Positions 11,367-20,174 of a stretch of 64,000 nucleotides of DNA are shown piece after piece. The notes beneath the pieces are model-generated. The model had not been told where the DNA came from and searched no databases. It worked only from the letters and a program-made list of their open reading frames with translations. How positions within the stretch are numbered: position 1 is the first letter of the stretch; the number at the start of each line of letters is the position of its first letter. Origin of the DNA: an uncultured Alphaproteobacteria bacterium (GTDB lineage: Bacteria; Pseudomonadota; Alphaproteobacteria; UBA2966); the NCBI GenBank assembly GCA_958295725.1, contig OY282368.1, positions 1,882,001-1,946,000 on the forward strand, read 5' to 3'. A program made the translations under genes and the position numbers.

Positions 11367-12356
11367 ATGAGAAACCCATTCTCCGCGGCAGTGCTGGCCC
11401 TCGCGGTTCTGATCGGGGGAACGGCGCAGGCCGCCGACGTCAACATCGGCTATCAGCTCGTCTACGGCCCGTGGAAGACCCAGATGGAGCGGTTGAAGAA
11501 GGAGGGGCTGGGCGGCAAGAGCATCGAGTTCTTCAAGTTCACGTCGGGCACCGAGGTCATCAACGCCATGGCGTCCGGGTCGGTCGACATCTCGCTGAAC
11601 GGCTCGTCGCCGACGGCCGCCGGCTACAGCCGGGGAGTCGACCTGCAGGTCATCTACATCTACGACAACATCAACGACGCCGAGGCCCTGGTGGTCAACG
11701 ACAAGGTCGTTGCGCCGCAGGACCTCAAGGGCAAGACCATCGCCGTCCCCTTCGGCTCCACCACGCACTTCCACATGATGTTCGCGCTGGAACAGCTCGG
11801 GATCAGCCCCAAGGAGGTCGACGTCATCGACATGTCGCCGCCCGACATGGTGGCGGCGTGGGAGCGCGGCGACATCGACGGCGGCTTCGTCTGGGACCCG
11901 GCGCTGGGCCGGATGAAGGAAACGGGCCGCGTGCTGCTGTCGTCGGGCGATCTCAGCAACTGGGGCAAGGCGACCTTCGACGCCATGGTCGCGCGCTCGG
12001 CGTTCACCAAGGAGAACCCCGAGTTCACGTGCCAGTGGGTCAAGATGGTCGCCGAGGCCGACGCCGACTATCGCGCCAATCCCAACGGTTACGGCCCGGG
12101 CGCGGAGAACGCCATGGCCATCGCCAAGGCGGTCTCCGGCCAGGAGGATCAGGTCGGCGGAGTCCTGGCGCTCTACGACTATCCCACCCTCGAGGAGCAG
12201 GTCTCCGCAATGTGGCTCGGCGGCGGCGTCGCGGCGGCCCTCGAGGCGACGTCGGAGTTCCTGATGGAACAGGGCAAGATCGACAAGGTCCTCGACAGCT
12301 ACGACGGCGCCTCGAACGCCGCGTTCGCCAAGATGGCCCTGGAAGGAAGCTGCTGA
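11367..12356 (+). CDS. ABC transporter substrate-binding protein, taurine/sulfonate type (TauA-like)
   Basis: Periplasmic binding protein of 329 residues. A cleavable signal peptide covers residues 1-22 (cut after AQAA), then DVNIGYQLVYGPWK, the usual opening of the taurine/aliphatic sulfonate/nitrate family. The hinge segment DLKGKTIAVPFGSTTHF and ERGDIDGGFVWDPAL are typical of TauA and its relatives. It should deliver taurine or another small sulfonate or amine to the permease encoded downstream. A strong AAAGGGAGGA ribosome site precedes the ATG. It is first in an ABC operon with the ATPase and permease. Confidence 0.9.
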   Translation: MRNPFSAAVLALAVLIGGTAQAADVNIGYQLVYGPWKTQMERLKKEGLGGKSIEFFKFTSGTEVINAMASGSVDISLNGSSPTAAGYSRGVDLQVIYIYDNINDAEALVVNDKVVAPQDLKGKTIAVPFGSTTHFHMMFALEQLGISPKEVDVIDMSPPDMVAAWERGDIDGGFVWDPALGRMKETGRVLLSSGDLSNWGKATFDAMVARSAFTKENPEFTCQWVKMVAEADADYRANPNGYGPGAENAMAIAKAVSGQEDQVGGVLALYDYPTLEEQVSAMWLGGGVAAALEATSEFLMEQGKIDKVLDSYDGASNAAFAKMALEGSC

Positions 12357-12452
12357 TCCGCGACGGACGAACGTCCGGGGCGATGTCCCGCGGCGGCCCT
12401 TTCGCCACGGGACGTCGCCCCTTCGTGTCCCGATCGCCCTCCGTATAGCCTC

Positions 12453-13262
12453 GTGACCGCGGTCCTCCGGCTGAACGAGATCAGCGTCGTGTTTCCGTCG
12501 CTCGTCGGCGGCGGGAATCTCACGGCGCTGGACAGGGTGAGCCTCGACTTCGGGCCCGAGGAGTTCGTCGTCGCGCTGGGCGCCTCCGGGTGCGGGAAAT
12601 CGACCCTGCTGAACGTCATGGCCGGGTTCATCAAGCCGACCTCCGGCGACATCACCCTGCACGACGAACCGGTGACGGGCCCCGGCAAGGACCGCGGCGT
12701 GGTCTTCCAGCGGCACGCCCTGCTGCCCTGGCTCAACGTCATCGACAACGTCGCCTTCGGCCTGAAGCTACAGGGCGTCGGCGAGAGCGAGCGGCGGGCG
12801 GTCGCCCAGGAAAATCTCGAGCTGGTGGGACTCTCGGAATTTCACGCCCATCCCGTCTACCAGCTCTCGGGCGGAATGCAGCAGCGCGTCGGCCTGGCGC
12901 GGGCCTTGACGTCGAATCCGGAGATCCTGCTCATGGACGAGCCGCTGGGCGCGCTCGACGCGTTCACCCGCGAGAACATGCAGGAGCTGATCCTCGACGT
13001 CTGGAGGCGCACGCGGAAGATCGTGTTCTTCATCACCCACAGCGTCGAGGAAGCGCTGTTCATGGCGACGAAGCTCATCGTCATGTCGCCGCGTCCCGGG
13101 CGCATCGCGCGCGAGTACGACCTCGAGTTCTCCGCCCGTTATTCCGAACTCGGAAACGCCCGCGCGATCAAGTCGGACCACGAGTTCATCGCCGTGAGGG
13201 AAGAGGTGCTGTCGCTCATCCATGGCGAACAGGCCGGCGGCACGGAGGCCACGGACCCATGA
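12453..13262 (+). CDS. ABC transporter ATP-binding protein, taurine type (TauB-like)
   Basis: ABC ATPase of 269 residues. Walker A is GASGCGKST (residues about 44-52), the Q-loop is VFQRHALLPW, the signature is LSGGMQQR, Walker B is ILLMDEPLGALD and the switch His is in FFITHSVEEAL, all intact. It energises the TauC-like permease. The GTG start at 12453 is taken from the reading frame and family start; there is no obvious ribosome site. The stop overlaps the start of the permease (ATGA), so the two are coupled. Confidence 0.92.
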   Translation: MTAVLRLNEISVVFPSLVGGGNLTALDRVSLDFGPEEFVVALGASGCGKSTLLNVMAGFIKPTSGDITLHDEPVTGPGKDRGVVFQRHALLPWLNVIDNVAFGLKLQGVGESERRAVAQENLELVGLSEFHAHPVYQLSGGMQQRVGLARALTSNPEILLMDEPLGALDAFTRENMQELILDVWRRTRKIVFFITHSVEEALFMATKLIVMSPRPGRIAREYDLEFSARYSELGNARAIKSDHEFIAVREEVLSLIHGEQAGGTEATDP

Positions 13263-14152
13263 ATCTCCTCGCGCGATTCCGCAAGCGGGAGGAGGCCGTC
13301 GACCCCTACGGCACGCCGGGGACCGGGAGGAGCACCCTCATCAGCGTGACGACCATCGCCGCCATCCTGGCGGCGTGGTGGCTGGTCACCCAACTGGAGC
13401 TCATCCGTCCCCTGTTCCTGCCCTCTCCCGAGCTGGTGATCGCGAAGTTCCTCAAGATCTCCTGTTTCGACCATTACTGGCAGTCCGGCGCGGCGGCGCT
13501 CGGTCTCGTGGACGAGGTCGTCGCCGAATGCGAAGGGTTCAGCGAGAACGCCCTTCACCAACACGTCCTGTGGAGCCTCTATCGGGTCTTCAGCGCCTTC
13601 CTCCTGGCCGTCGTCACCGCGGTTCCCATCGGCATCACCATGGGCATGAACCGCTACGCCCGCGGGGTGTTCGATCCGCCGATCGAGTTCTACCGCCCCA
13701 TTCCGCCGCTCGCCTATCTGCCGCTGACCATCATCTGGTTCGGCATCGGCGACTTCGGGAAGATCTTCCTGATCTATCTGGCCTGCTTCGCTCCCCTGGC
13801 GATCAGCGCCCGGTCGGGCGTGAGGTCGTGCTCGATCGAGCAGATCCACGCCGCCTACTCCATGGGCGCGACCCAGGGCCAGATCGTCCGGCAGGTGGTC
13901 ATGAAGGCGGCGCTCCCCGAGATCCTGACGGGCATGAGAATCTCGATCGCCTTCGGCTGGACGACCCTGGTCGCCGCCGAGATGGTCGCCGCCAAGGCGG
14001 GCATCGGGGTCATGGTCCTGAACGCGGCCCGGTTCCTGGCCACGGACATCGTGTTCCTGGGTATCGTCGTCATCGGCCTGATCGCGTTTTTCTTCGACTC
14101 GCTCATGCGCTGGGTCGAACGCTCCCTGGTCCCATGGAAAGGAAAGATGTAG
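13259..14152 (+). CDS. ABC transporter permease, taurine type (TauC-like)
   Basis: Inner-membrane permease of 297 residues. Six or so hydrophobic helices follow a polar N-terminus, and the EAA coupling loop reads AAYSMGATQGQIVRQVVM-KAALPEI (residues about 200-225). It pairs with the ATPase encoded immediately upstream (ATGA overlap). An insertion of about 30 residues with two cysteines (ISCFDHYWQ to AECEGF) in the first periplasmic loop is larger than in the textbook TauC, so the substrate may not be taurine. Confidence 0.92.
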   Translation: MNLLARFRKREEAVDPYGTPGTGRSTLISVTTIAAILAAWWLVTQLELIRPLFLPSPELVIAKFLKISCFDHYWQSGAAALGLVDEVVAECEGFSENALHQHVLWSLYRVFSAFLLAVVTAVPIGITMGMNRYARGVFDPPIEFYRPIPPLAYLPLTIIWFGIGDFGKIFLIYLACFAPLAISARSGVRSCSIEQIHAAYSMGATQGQIVRQVVMKAALPEILTGMRISIAFGWTTLVAAEMVAAKAGIGVMVLNAARFLATDIVFLGIVVIGLIAFFFDSLMRWVERSLVPWKGKM

Positions 14153-14253
14153 TCGCGACCGTCCCGGAAGATTATTCTGCGGCCCAGCCGGGACGCCATG
14201 GGAACGGCGCGTCGGCCTCGAAGCACAGAACCAAACCACGGGGAGGAAATCTC

Positions 14254-15261
14254 ATGTTTGCAGGAACACCCGTTTTCGCCGTGCGCGGGCTCGCGGCCCT
14301 CGCGTTGGGGGTCTCGGTTTCGACCGCGGCCGCCGCCGATCTCATGAAGCCGGGCGGTTACCCGGAGCGGACCGTGTCGATCATCGTGCCGTACGGACCG
14401 GGCGGCGGTTCCGATCAGGTCTCCCGCGCATGGGCGACGGCCATGCAGAAGATCACCGGCGTCGGTTTCTCGGTAGAGAACAAGCCGGGCGGCGGCGGTC
14501 TCGCGGCGATACCGGACTTCATGAACCGGCCGAAGGACGGTTACACGATCCTCGAGCAAACGGACGGCGTCATCACGGCCGAGGCCGCCGGGCAGATCGA
14601 CTTTTCCCTGGGCGTGGACCTGATCCCCATCTGCGTCACCCAGGCGACCTTCAGCCAAGTCTACATCCGCCCCGACGAGACGCGCTACACCGACTGGGCG
14701 TCGTTCGTCGCCTACGCGAAGAAGAATCCCGCTCAGGTGAACCTCGCGAACATCGGCGTCGAGGGTTCCATGGAGGTGGTGCAATGGGGCGCCATCGAGG
14801 AGGCCGCTGGCATCCAGGTCAAGCAGATCAGCTTCGACAAGCCCGCCGAGCGCTACGCGTCGCTCATCGGCGGCCACACCGACGCGCTCTTCGAGCAGCC
14901 GGGCGACGTGCGCAAGTACCTGGAAGGCGGTCAGATGAAGGCCATCCTGAACGTGCTGCCGTCGAGCCCGGGCGCGTTCAAGGACGTCCCCTCGCTGAAC
15001 GACGCCGGCATCGGCGAGGCGCCGGTCTTGCAGCGCGTGCGGCTGTTCTGGGTCCACAAGGACGTGCCCAAGGAGCGCCAGGAGTATCTGGTCAAGGCGT
15101 GCGACGCGGCCTTCAAGACGGACGACTATCAGAAGTTCAACCGTAGCAAGTACATGCATCTGGCCCGCAGCTACTACGGCGGCCAGGACGCGACCGATCT
15201 GGTGCGGGGTCTCGTGGACGCATACATCGCGCTCTACAAGAAGATCGGCTTCTCGAAGTAG
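14254..15261 (+). CDS. Tripartite tricarboxylate transporter substrate-binding protein (TctC/Bug family)
   Basis: Periplasmic binding protein of 335 residues. The signal peptide runs to about residue 27 (TAAAADLM), followed by YPERTVSIIVPYGPGGGSD, the hallmark of the Bug family, and the ligand loop VENKPGGGGL. It binds a carboxylate such as citrate or another organic acid and hands it to TctAB. The ribosome site GGGGAGGAAAT is excellent. It lies just after the TauABC-like operon and is followed by tctB and tctA. Confidence 0.93.
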   Translation: MFAGTPVFAVRGLAALALGVSVSTAAAADLMKPGGYPERTVSIIVPYGPGGGSDQVSRAWATAMQKITGVGFSVENKPGGGGLAAIPDFMNRPKDGYTILEQTDGVITAEAAGQIDFSLGVDLIPICVTQATFSQVYIRPDETRYTDWASFVAYAKKNPAQVNLANIGVEGSMEVVQWGAIEEAAGIQVKQISFDKPAERYASLIGGHTDALFEQPGDVRKYLEGGQMKAILNVLPSSPGAFKDVPSLNDAGIGEAPVLQRVRLFWVHKDVPKERQEYLVKACDAAFKTDDYQKFNRSKYMHLARSYYGGQDATDLVRGLVDAYIALYKKIGFSK

Positions 15262-15297
15262 CAGTCCGATCCGGACTCTCGCGCCCGGAACCGACGC

Positions 15298-15864
15298 GTG
15301 AGCGACACCGGAGGCGAGCAGGCGCGGGCGCAGGTCACGCGCCTGCTCGTCGAGTCCGGGTTCTGGCTGACGATCGTCGCGCTCATGTGGGTCTATTCCC
15401 ACGCCTTCGACCGCGAGCTCCAGATCTACCGCTGGGGCACCGTGTCGTGGCCGCGGGGAATCCTCCTCGTCGTCCTGGTCGTGGCGTCCCTGTCCCTGGT
15501 CTCGGGCTGGCGCGCGATCCGGCGGGGAGCGCATCTCTCGGAGGGGGTCGGCGCCGAGCACCACGAGATGGAGACCGGGTTGTGGGCGACGCTCCGCATC
15601 GCCGGCACGTTCCTCTGGCCCCTGCTGTACCTGTGGTCGCTGCCCCGCGCGGGCTACTACGTCACGACGCCGGTATTCATCGCCGGCTACATGTACATCT
15701 TCGGCCAGCGCGACTGGCGGCACCTCACGGGCACGACGCTCGGCATCTACGCGGGCGTGCTGCTGATGTTCACCGTGTGGCTCTACGTACCGCTGCCCAC
15801 GGGCAACTGGCCCGTATTTTACGATGTCAGCAACGCCTTCCTCGTCATGCTCGGCGCGTTGTAG
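15298..15864 (+). CDS. Tripartite tricarboxylate transporter small membrane subunit (TctB-like)
   Basis: Integral membrane protein of 188 residues with four predicted hydrophobic segments (near residues 18-34, 45-62, 98-118 and 145-165), the arrangement of TctB subunits. It forms the transporter with TctA, nine bases downstream, and the binding protein upstream. GTG start. TctB sequences are poorly conserved, so the call rests on size, topology and position. Confidence 0.85.
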   Translation: MSDTGGEQARAQVTRLLVESGFWLTIVALMWVYSHAFDRELQIYRWGTVSWPRGILLVVLVVASLSLVSGWRAIRRGAHLSEGVGAEHHEMETGLWATLRIAGTFLWPLLYLWSLPRAGYYVTTPVFIAGYMYIFGQRDWRHLTGTTLGIYAGVLLMFTVWLYVPLPTGNWPVFYDVSNAFLVMLGAL

Positions 15865-15873
15865 CCGGCGCGG

Positions 15874-17400
15874 GTGACGCGACGCATGGACGACTTCATC
15901 CTCGGCTTCACGACCCTGTTCCTCGATCCCGTGGGACTGGCCGTCTTTTTCGGGGGGCTGATCGGCGGGCTCCTGTTCGGCGCCATTCCGGGGCTCTCCG
16001 CCGTGACCCTGGCGACCGTCCTGCTCCCCTTCTCCGTCTATTTCGCGCCGTCCCACGCGATCATGCTGCTCGCCGTGATCTACGTGTCGGGCATTTACGG
16101 CGGCGCGGTCACGGCCATCCTGTTCAACATCCCCGGCAGCGCCGAGAACGCCCCCACGGCGTTCGACGGCTACGCGATGACCCAGAAGGGGGAGTCGGGA
16201 CGGGCGATCGGCGCCGCGGTCACCTGCTCGGCGCTGGGCGGCATCGGCTCGTGCGTGCTCATGATGGCGGCGACCGAGCCGCTGGCGAACTGGGCCATCC
16301 GGGCCTTCGGGCCGCCGGAGATCTTCGCGCTGATCTTCCTCGGCCTGTCGATCGCCGCGACGGTCGGGGCCGAAACCGTCTGGAAAGGCTGGCTCTCGGT
16401 GTTGTTCGGCCTGCTCCTCGCCACCATCGGCACGGATCCGGCGGGCGGCCTCGCCCGTTTCGACTTCAATATCGATTACCTCATGGCGGGCATCCATTTC
16501 GTCCCCCTGATCCTCGGGTTCTTCGCCGTGTCCGAGGTCTTCGTCCAGGGGCACCGGATCGCCCGCGGCCTGCGCGCGCCGCCCAAGCTGGGAATCGACT
16601 TCCCGAGCCTCGCCGAGTTCTGGCGCCTCAAGCTCGCCGTCGTCCGCTCCATGCTGATCGGATTCTTCTCGGGCATCCTGCCGGGGATCGGGGCCGTTCT
16701 GGCGTCGTTCCTGAGCTACGGCGAGGCGGTGCGCTGGTCGCGGCATCCGGAGCGTTTCGGCAAGGGCGAGATCGAGGGCGTCGTCGCCTCCGAGACGGCG
16801 AACAACGCCGCGACCGGCGCCGCCATGATCCCGCTGCTGGCGCTCGGCCTGCCCGGCGGCGCGCTCACCGCCGTCATGGTCGGAGCCTTCCAGATTCACG
16901 GGATGGAGCCGGGACCGCTGGTGCTGATCACGAGCAAGGACCTCGTGTGGGTCGTGTTCGTGGCCATGTTCTTCGCCAACGTCGGGATATTTCTGCTCGG
17001 CTACATCGAGACCAAGACCGTCGTGCACCTGCTGCGCGTGCCCTTCAGCCTGCTGGCGCCGGCCATCCTGCTGATCGCCTCGATCGGCGCCTTCGCCCTG
17101 CGCGGCCTCGTGATCGACGTCTGGGTGATGTTCCTGGCGGGAATCGTCGGCTACCTGATGCGGCGGTCGGGATACTCCATGGCCGCGGTGGTGCTGGGCG
17201 TCATCCTGGGGCAGCTCGGCGAATCGGCGTTCATCAAGAGCATGCAGCTCCTCGACTACAACCCCCTGAACTTCTTCACCCGTCCGGTGTCGGCGATCCT
17301 GCTGGCCCTCGGCATCGCCTCGCTGGCCTACAGTATCCGCCGGGCCACCCGGATCGTGTCGGGGCCGGACCGGGATACACGGGAATCGCGCGTCCCGTAA
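15874..17400 (+). CDS. Tripartite tricarboxylate transporter large membrane subunit (TctA-like)
   Basis: Transport subunit of 508 residues with about 12 membrane segments. The family motifs are clear: GALIGGLLFGAIPGLSA-like sequence near residues 28-42, YGGAVTAILFNIPGSAENA (residues about 75-93) and the second repeat GEIEGVVASETANNAATGA. It drives secondary, ion-coupled uptake of the carboxylate bound by the TctC protein. The start is GTG 15874 or ATG 15886. It is last in its operon and is followed by an AT-rich spacer. Confidence 0.94.
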   Translation: MTRRMDDFILGFTTLFLDPVGLAVFFGGLIGGLLFGAIPGLSAVTLATVLLPFSVYFAPSHAIMLLAVIYVSGIYGGAVTAILFNIPGSAENAPTAFDGYAMTQKGESGRAIGAAVTCSALGGIGSCVLMMAATEPLANWAIRAFGPPEIFALIFLGLSIAATVGAETVWKGWLSVLFGLLLATIGTDPAGGLARFDFNIDYLMAGIHFVPLILGFFAVSEVFVQGHRIARGLRAPPKLGIDFPSLAEFWRLKLAVVRSMLIGFFSGILPGIGAVLASFLSYGEAVRWSRHPERFGKGEIEGVVASETANNAATGAAMIPLLALGLPGGALTAVMVGAFQIHGMEPGPLVLITSKDLVWVVFVAMFFANVGIFLLGYIETKTVVHLLRVPFSLLAPAILLIASIGAFALRGLVIDVWVMFLAGIVGYLMRRSGYSMAAVVLGVILGQLGESAFIKSMQLLDYNPLNFFTRPVSAILLALGIASLAYSIRRATRIVSGPDRDTRESRVP

Positions 17401-17522
17401 CGGCGGCCGGCGCCACGGACGACGGGCCTGGATCCGGCAATCGATTCCCGACGCCGCCTCCGCCGTGTTTCTCCGAATCAGCAATCCATGTCCCGATCCG
17501 CGCCGCGGTTATACGCGATGTA

Positions 17523-17551
17523 TTGCGATCGTGCAAGAGAAAAAATAATCT
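17523..17551 (+). promoter_or_regulatory. Possible sigma70-type promoter for the MFS gene at 17581
   Basis: In a short AT-rich patch, TTGCGA (17523-17528) and TAATCT (17546-17551) are spaced by 17 bases, 29 bases before the ATG. The -10 match is only partial; a second AT-rich TATAAA lies just after. Base composition differs sharply from the surrounding high-GC DNA, which supports a promoter. Confidence 0.3.
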
Positions 17552-17580
17552 ATAAAGAAATTTTTTGGTGACCCGAACGG

Positions 17581-18843
17581 ATGATGGACCGCGGGATGTC
17601 GCGAACACGGGGAAACGCCCGCTCCAACCCGCTCGCCCTGATGGGCGAGCGCACGTTCTTCGCGTTGTGGCTCACGGGCGCCATCGTCGCCGTCGTGCGC
17701 TGGCTCGAGGTCCTGGCGGTCGGCGTGTTCGTCTTCGACCTGACCGGGTCGCCCCTCGTCGTCTCGTTCCTGCTGCTGATCCGCATGGTCCCGATGTCGG
17801 CGGTCGGGTTCTGGGTTGCCCTGCTGGCGGAGAAGGTGGGGCCGCGGCGGCTGTTGCTGGCGATGCTCGGGACGATGATCCCGGTTTCCTCGATCCTTGC
17901 CGCCCTGGTCGATCTCGGCGCGGTCGAGATCTGGCATCTGTCGGTCGGCGCGGTCCTGGGCGGCTGCCTGCAGGCGGCCGACATGCCGGTCCGCCGCCTC
18001 ATGCTGGGCGAGGTGGCGGGCCTCGCGCGCATCGGCGCCGCGATGGCGCTCGATTCGTCGACCAACCACATCACCCGTCTGCTCGGTCCCATGCTGGGCG
18101 GCGTGCTGCTGGCGACCGTGGGTCTCCAGGGCGCCTTCGCCATGAGCGCCGTGCTCTACGCGGTCGGCGTCGGCCTGCTCTGGACGCTCCGCGCCGGCGG
18201 GCCCTCCCGCGTCGTGCCCGGCGCGCCGTTCTGGCGGAACCTGATCGAGGGCGTCCGCCTCGTGCGGGAGAATCGCATGCTCGCCGGGTTCCTCTGGGTG
18301 ACGGTGATCTACAACATCTGCGGTTTCCCGTTCCTGTCCATGGTGCCGGTGATCGGCAAGGACGTGCTCGGCATGGGCCCGGTGGCCGTGGGCTTTCTCG
18401 CCGGCGCCGAGGGGGCCGGCGCGTTCCTCGGGGCCATGTTCGTCGCCGTGTTCGCCCGGACGCCGTGGTTCCTGAGGATCTACCTCTACGGAACGACGCT
18501 GGCGCTGGCCATGATCCTGGCGTTCGGCCTGTCGAGCACGGCGCTGTTGTCGTCGCTGGCGATGCCCATCGTCGGCCTCGGGGCCGCGGGCTTCGGCTCG
18601 ATGCAGAGCGCGATCGTTTTCGCGTCCGCTCCGCCGCACCTGCGGGGACGCCTGATGGGCGTGCTCGTCGTGTGTATCGGCGTCAGCCCGCTGGGCTACC
18701 TCCAGCTGGGACTGCTGGCCGAGTGGTTCGGGGCCTCGGCCGCCGTCGCCACCGTCGCCGTCGAGGGGTTGACCGCCCTGGCGTTCGTCGTCCGGCGGTG
18801 GCCGGAGCTGCACCGCCGTCCGATACCGGCGGAACACGGGTAG
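17581..18843 (+). CDS. MFS transporter, exporter-like
   Basis: Membrane permease of 420 residues with about 12 hydrophobic segments, beginning NPLALMGERTFFALWLTGA; it resembles the MFS_3/TetR-exporter branch used for enterobactin or drug export. The conserved loop after the second helix is less charged than usual (ALLAEKVGPRRLL). The substrate is unknown. Either ATG at 17581 or 17584 could start; no strong ribosome site is visible. It is convergent with the flavin monooxygenase gene, 33 bases apart. Confidence 0.85.
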   Translation: MMDRGMSRTRGNARSNPLALMGERTFFALWLTGAIVAVVRWLEVLAVGVFVFDLTGSPLVVSFLLLIRMVPMSAVGFWVALLAEKVGPRRLLLAMLGTMIPVSSILAALVDLGAVEIWHLSVGAVLGGCLQAADMPVRRLMLGEVAGLARIGAAMALDSSTNHITRLLGPMLGGVLLATVGLQGAFAMSAVLYAVGVGLLWTLRAGGPSRVVPGAPFWRNLIEGVRLVRENRMLAGFLWVTVIYNICGFPFLSMVPVIGKDVLGMGPVAVGFLAGAEGAGAFLGAMFVAVFARTPWFLRIYLYGTTLALAMILAFGLSSTALLSSLAMPIVGLGAAGFGSMQSAIVFASAPPHLRGRLMGVLVVCIGVSPLGYLQLGLLAEWFGASAAVATVAVEGLTALAFVVRRWPELHRRPIPAEHG

Positions 18844-18876
18844 GAGCGCTCGATACGGCCGCCTCCCGTCCCCTTG

Positions 18877-19962
18877 TCAGGAGGGAGGAGCGTGAACGGA
18901 TCCCGCGGAACCCCCGGCGCCGGAATTTCCCAGGCCGAACGCCCCGGCCAGAAGCTCGTAACTCCGGCGTCGGACCTCCTCGTCCCAGGTCCAGGTCACG
19001 ATGGCCATCTCGTGCACGCCGACCCGTTCGGCGAGCTCGGCGACGCGCGCCGCGACCGAGTCGGGCGTTCCCACGAACGACTCCCGGCGCAATTGCTCGA
19101 CCCGCGCCCGTTCTCCGGCGTCGAGCGGCCGGGCCGCCGCGGCCTCGGGCGAGTCCATCGGCAGGAAAACGCCGCGGTCGCGAGACAACTGCCAGACCGC
19201 CCGCGACGTATAGTGATGCTGCGCTTCCTCGTCGGTACCCGCGGCAAGGCACCAGACGCAGAGCCCGGCGAGCGGCTCGGGGAAACGCGCGCTCGGCTGG
19301 AAGTTCTCGAGATAGAGGTCGATGGCGCGCTGTCCCCCGCGCCCGTCGGTGAAGAACCAGGCGAAGCAGTACGGCAGCCCGAAGTGCGCGGCGAGCTGGG
19401 CCCCGTAATCGGAACTGCCGAGAATCCACACCTCCGGGACCGTGTCGGATCGCGGGTATGCCTCGACCGTCCGGAACGGATGGTTCTCGAGCAGGGGCTC
19501 CCCGTAGACCCAGGCCATCAGGTCGCGGACGTCGGCGGGAAAGTGCTCGGCCCGCTCGCGGGCCATCGGATTGAGGGCGAAGGCCGTGAGCCCGTCGGAC
19601 CCCGGCGCCCGGCCGAGACCCAGGTCGATCCGGCCCGGCGCGAGGGCGTCGAGCACCCGGAACTGCTCCGCGACCTTCAACGGGGAGTAGTGCGGCAGCA
19701 TGACGCCGGCGCTGCCGATGCGGATGCGGTCGGTTCCGGCGGCGATCGCCGCGATCAGTATCTCCGGCGCGGTCCCGAGGATGGTCGGATGGCTGTGATG
19801 CTCCGACACCCAGAAGCGGGCATAGCCCAGTTCCTCGCACAACCGCGCGAGCGCCACCGTGTCGCGGATCGACTCGTCGTGCGGGCGTCCGACGACGGCG
19901 ATGGACTGATCGAGCACCGAAATACGGATGATCGCTCTCCTCTCCGGAAGCGCCCGGTCCAC
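18877..19962 (-). CDS. Luciferase-like (LLM) flavin-dependent monooxygenase
   Basis: FMN/F420-type alkanal monooxygenase-like enzyme, 361 residues. RISVLDQSIAVV opens the TIM barrel, YARFWVSEHHS is the typical substrate-side motif and GRIDLGLGRAPGSD (residues about 110-125) the flavin-binding segment; this pattern fits the MsnO8 subgroup. The annotated GTG at 19962 may be too early: GGAGAGGAG lies just before the IRISVLDQS segment, so translation could begin there. It is divergent from the first YcaO gene with a 210-base spacer and could be either the last housekeeping gene or a tailoring enzyme of the peptide cluster. Confidence 0.82.
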   Translation of the reverse strand: MDRALPERRAIIRISVLDQSIAVVGRPHDESIRDTVALARLCEELGYARFWVSEHHSHPTILGTAPEILIAAIAAGTDRIRIGSAGVMLPHYSPLKVAEQFRVLDALAPGRIDLGLGRAPGSDGLTAFALNPMARERAEHFPADVRDLMAWVYGEPLLENHPFRTVEAYPRSDTVPEVWILGSSDYGAQLAAHFGLPYCFAWFFTDGRGGQRAIDLYLENFQPSARFPEPLAGLCVWCLAAGTDEEAQHHYTSRAVWQLSRDRGVFLPMDSPEAAAARPLDAGERARVEQLRRESFVGTPDSVAARVAELAERVGVHEMAIVTWTWDEEVRRRSYELLAGAFGLGNSGAGGSAGSVHAPPS

Positions 19963-20174
19963 GACGCCGTACCCCGGCCGCCGTTCACGAACCCGCGTCC
20001 TCCGGGGCGAGAATAAGCCACCGCCGCCGCCGCGTCGTCAACCTGTCCCGGTTCAGGACACACGAGACGCCGCGTGGGGCGCCGGGAACGGCCTCGACTT
20101 GACGCACGGCGCGCCAACCTCGATGCTTCCGGCTCGGCCCTGCGGTTCCGGCCGGTGTCGCACGGAGTTTCTTG

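Noticed and set aside
13855..17484. A 1209-residue minus-strand frame opposite tctCBA
   Set aside because: Composition is Arg/Asp/Gly/His-rich shadow sequence; the plus-strand transporter genes explain the region fully.
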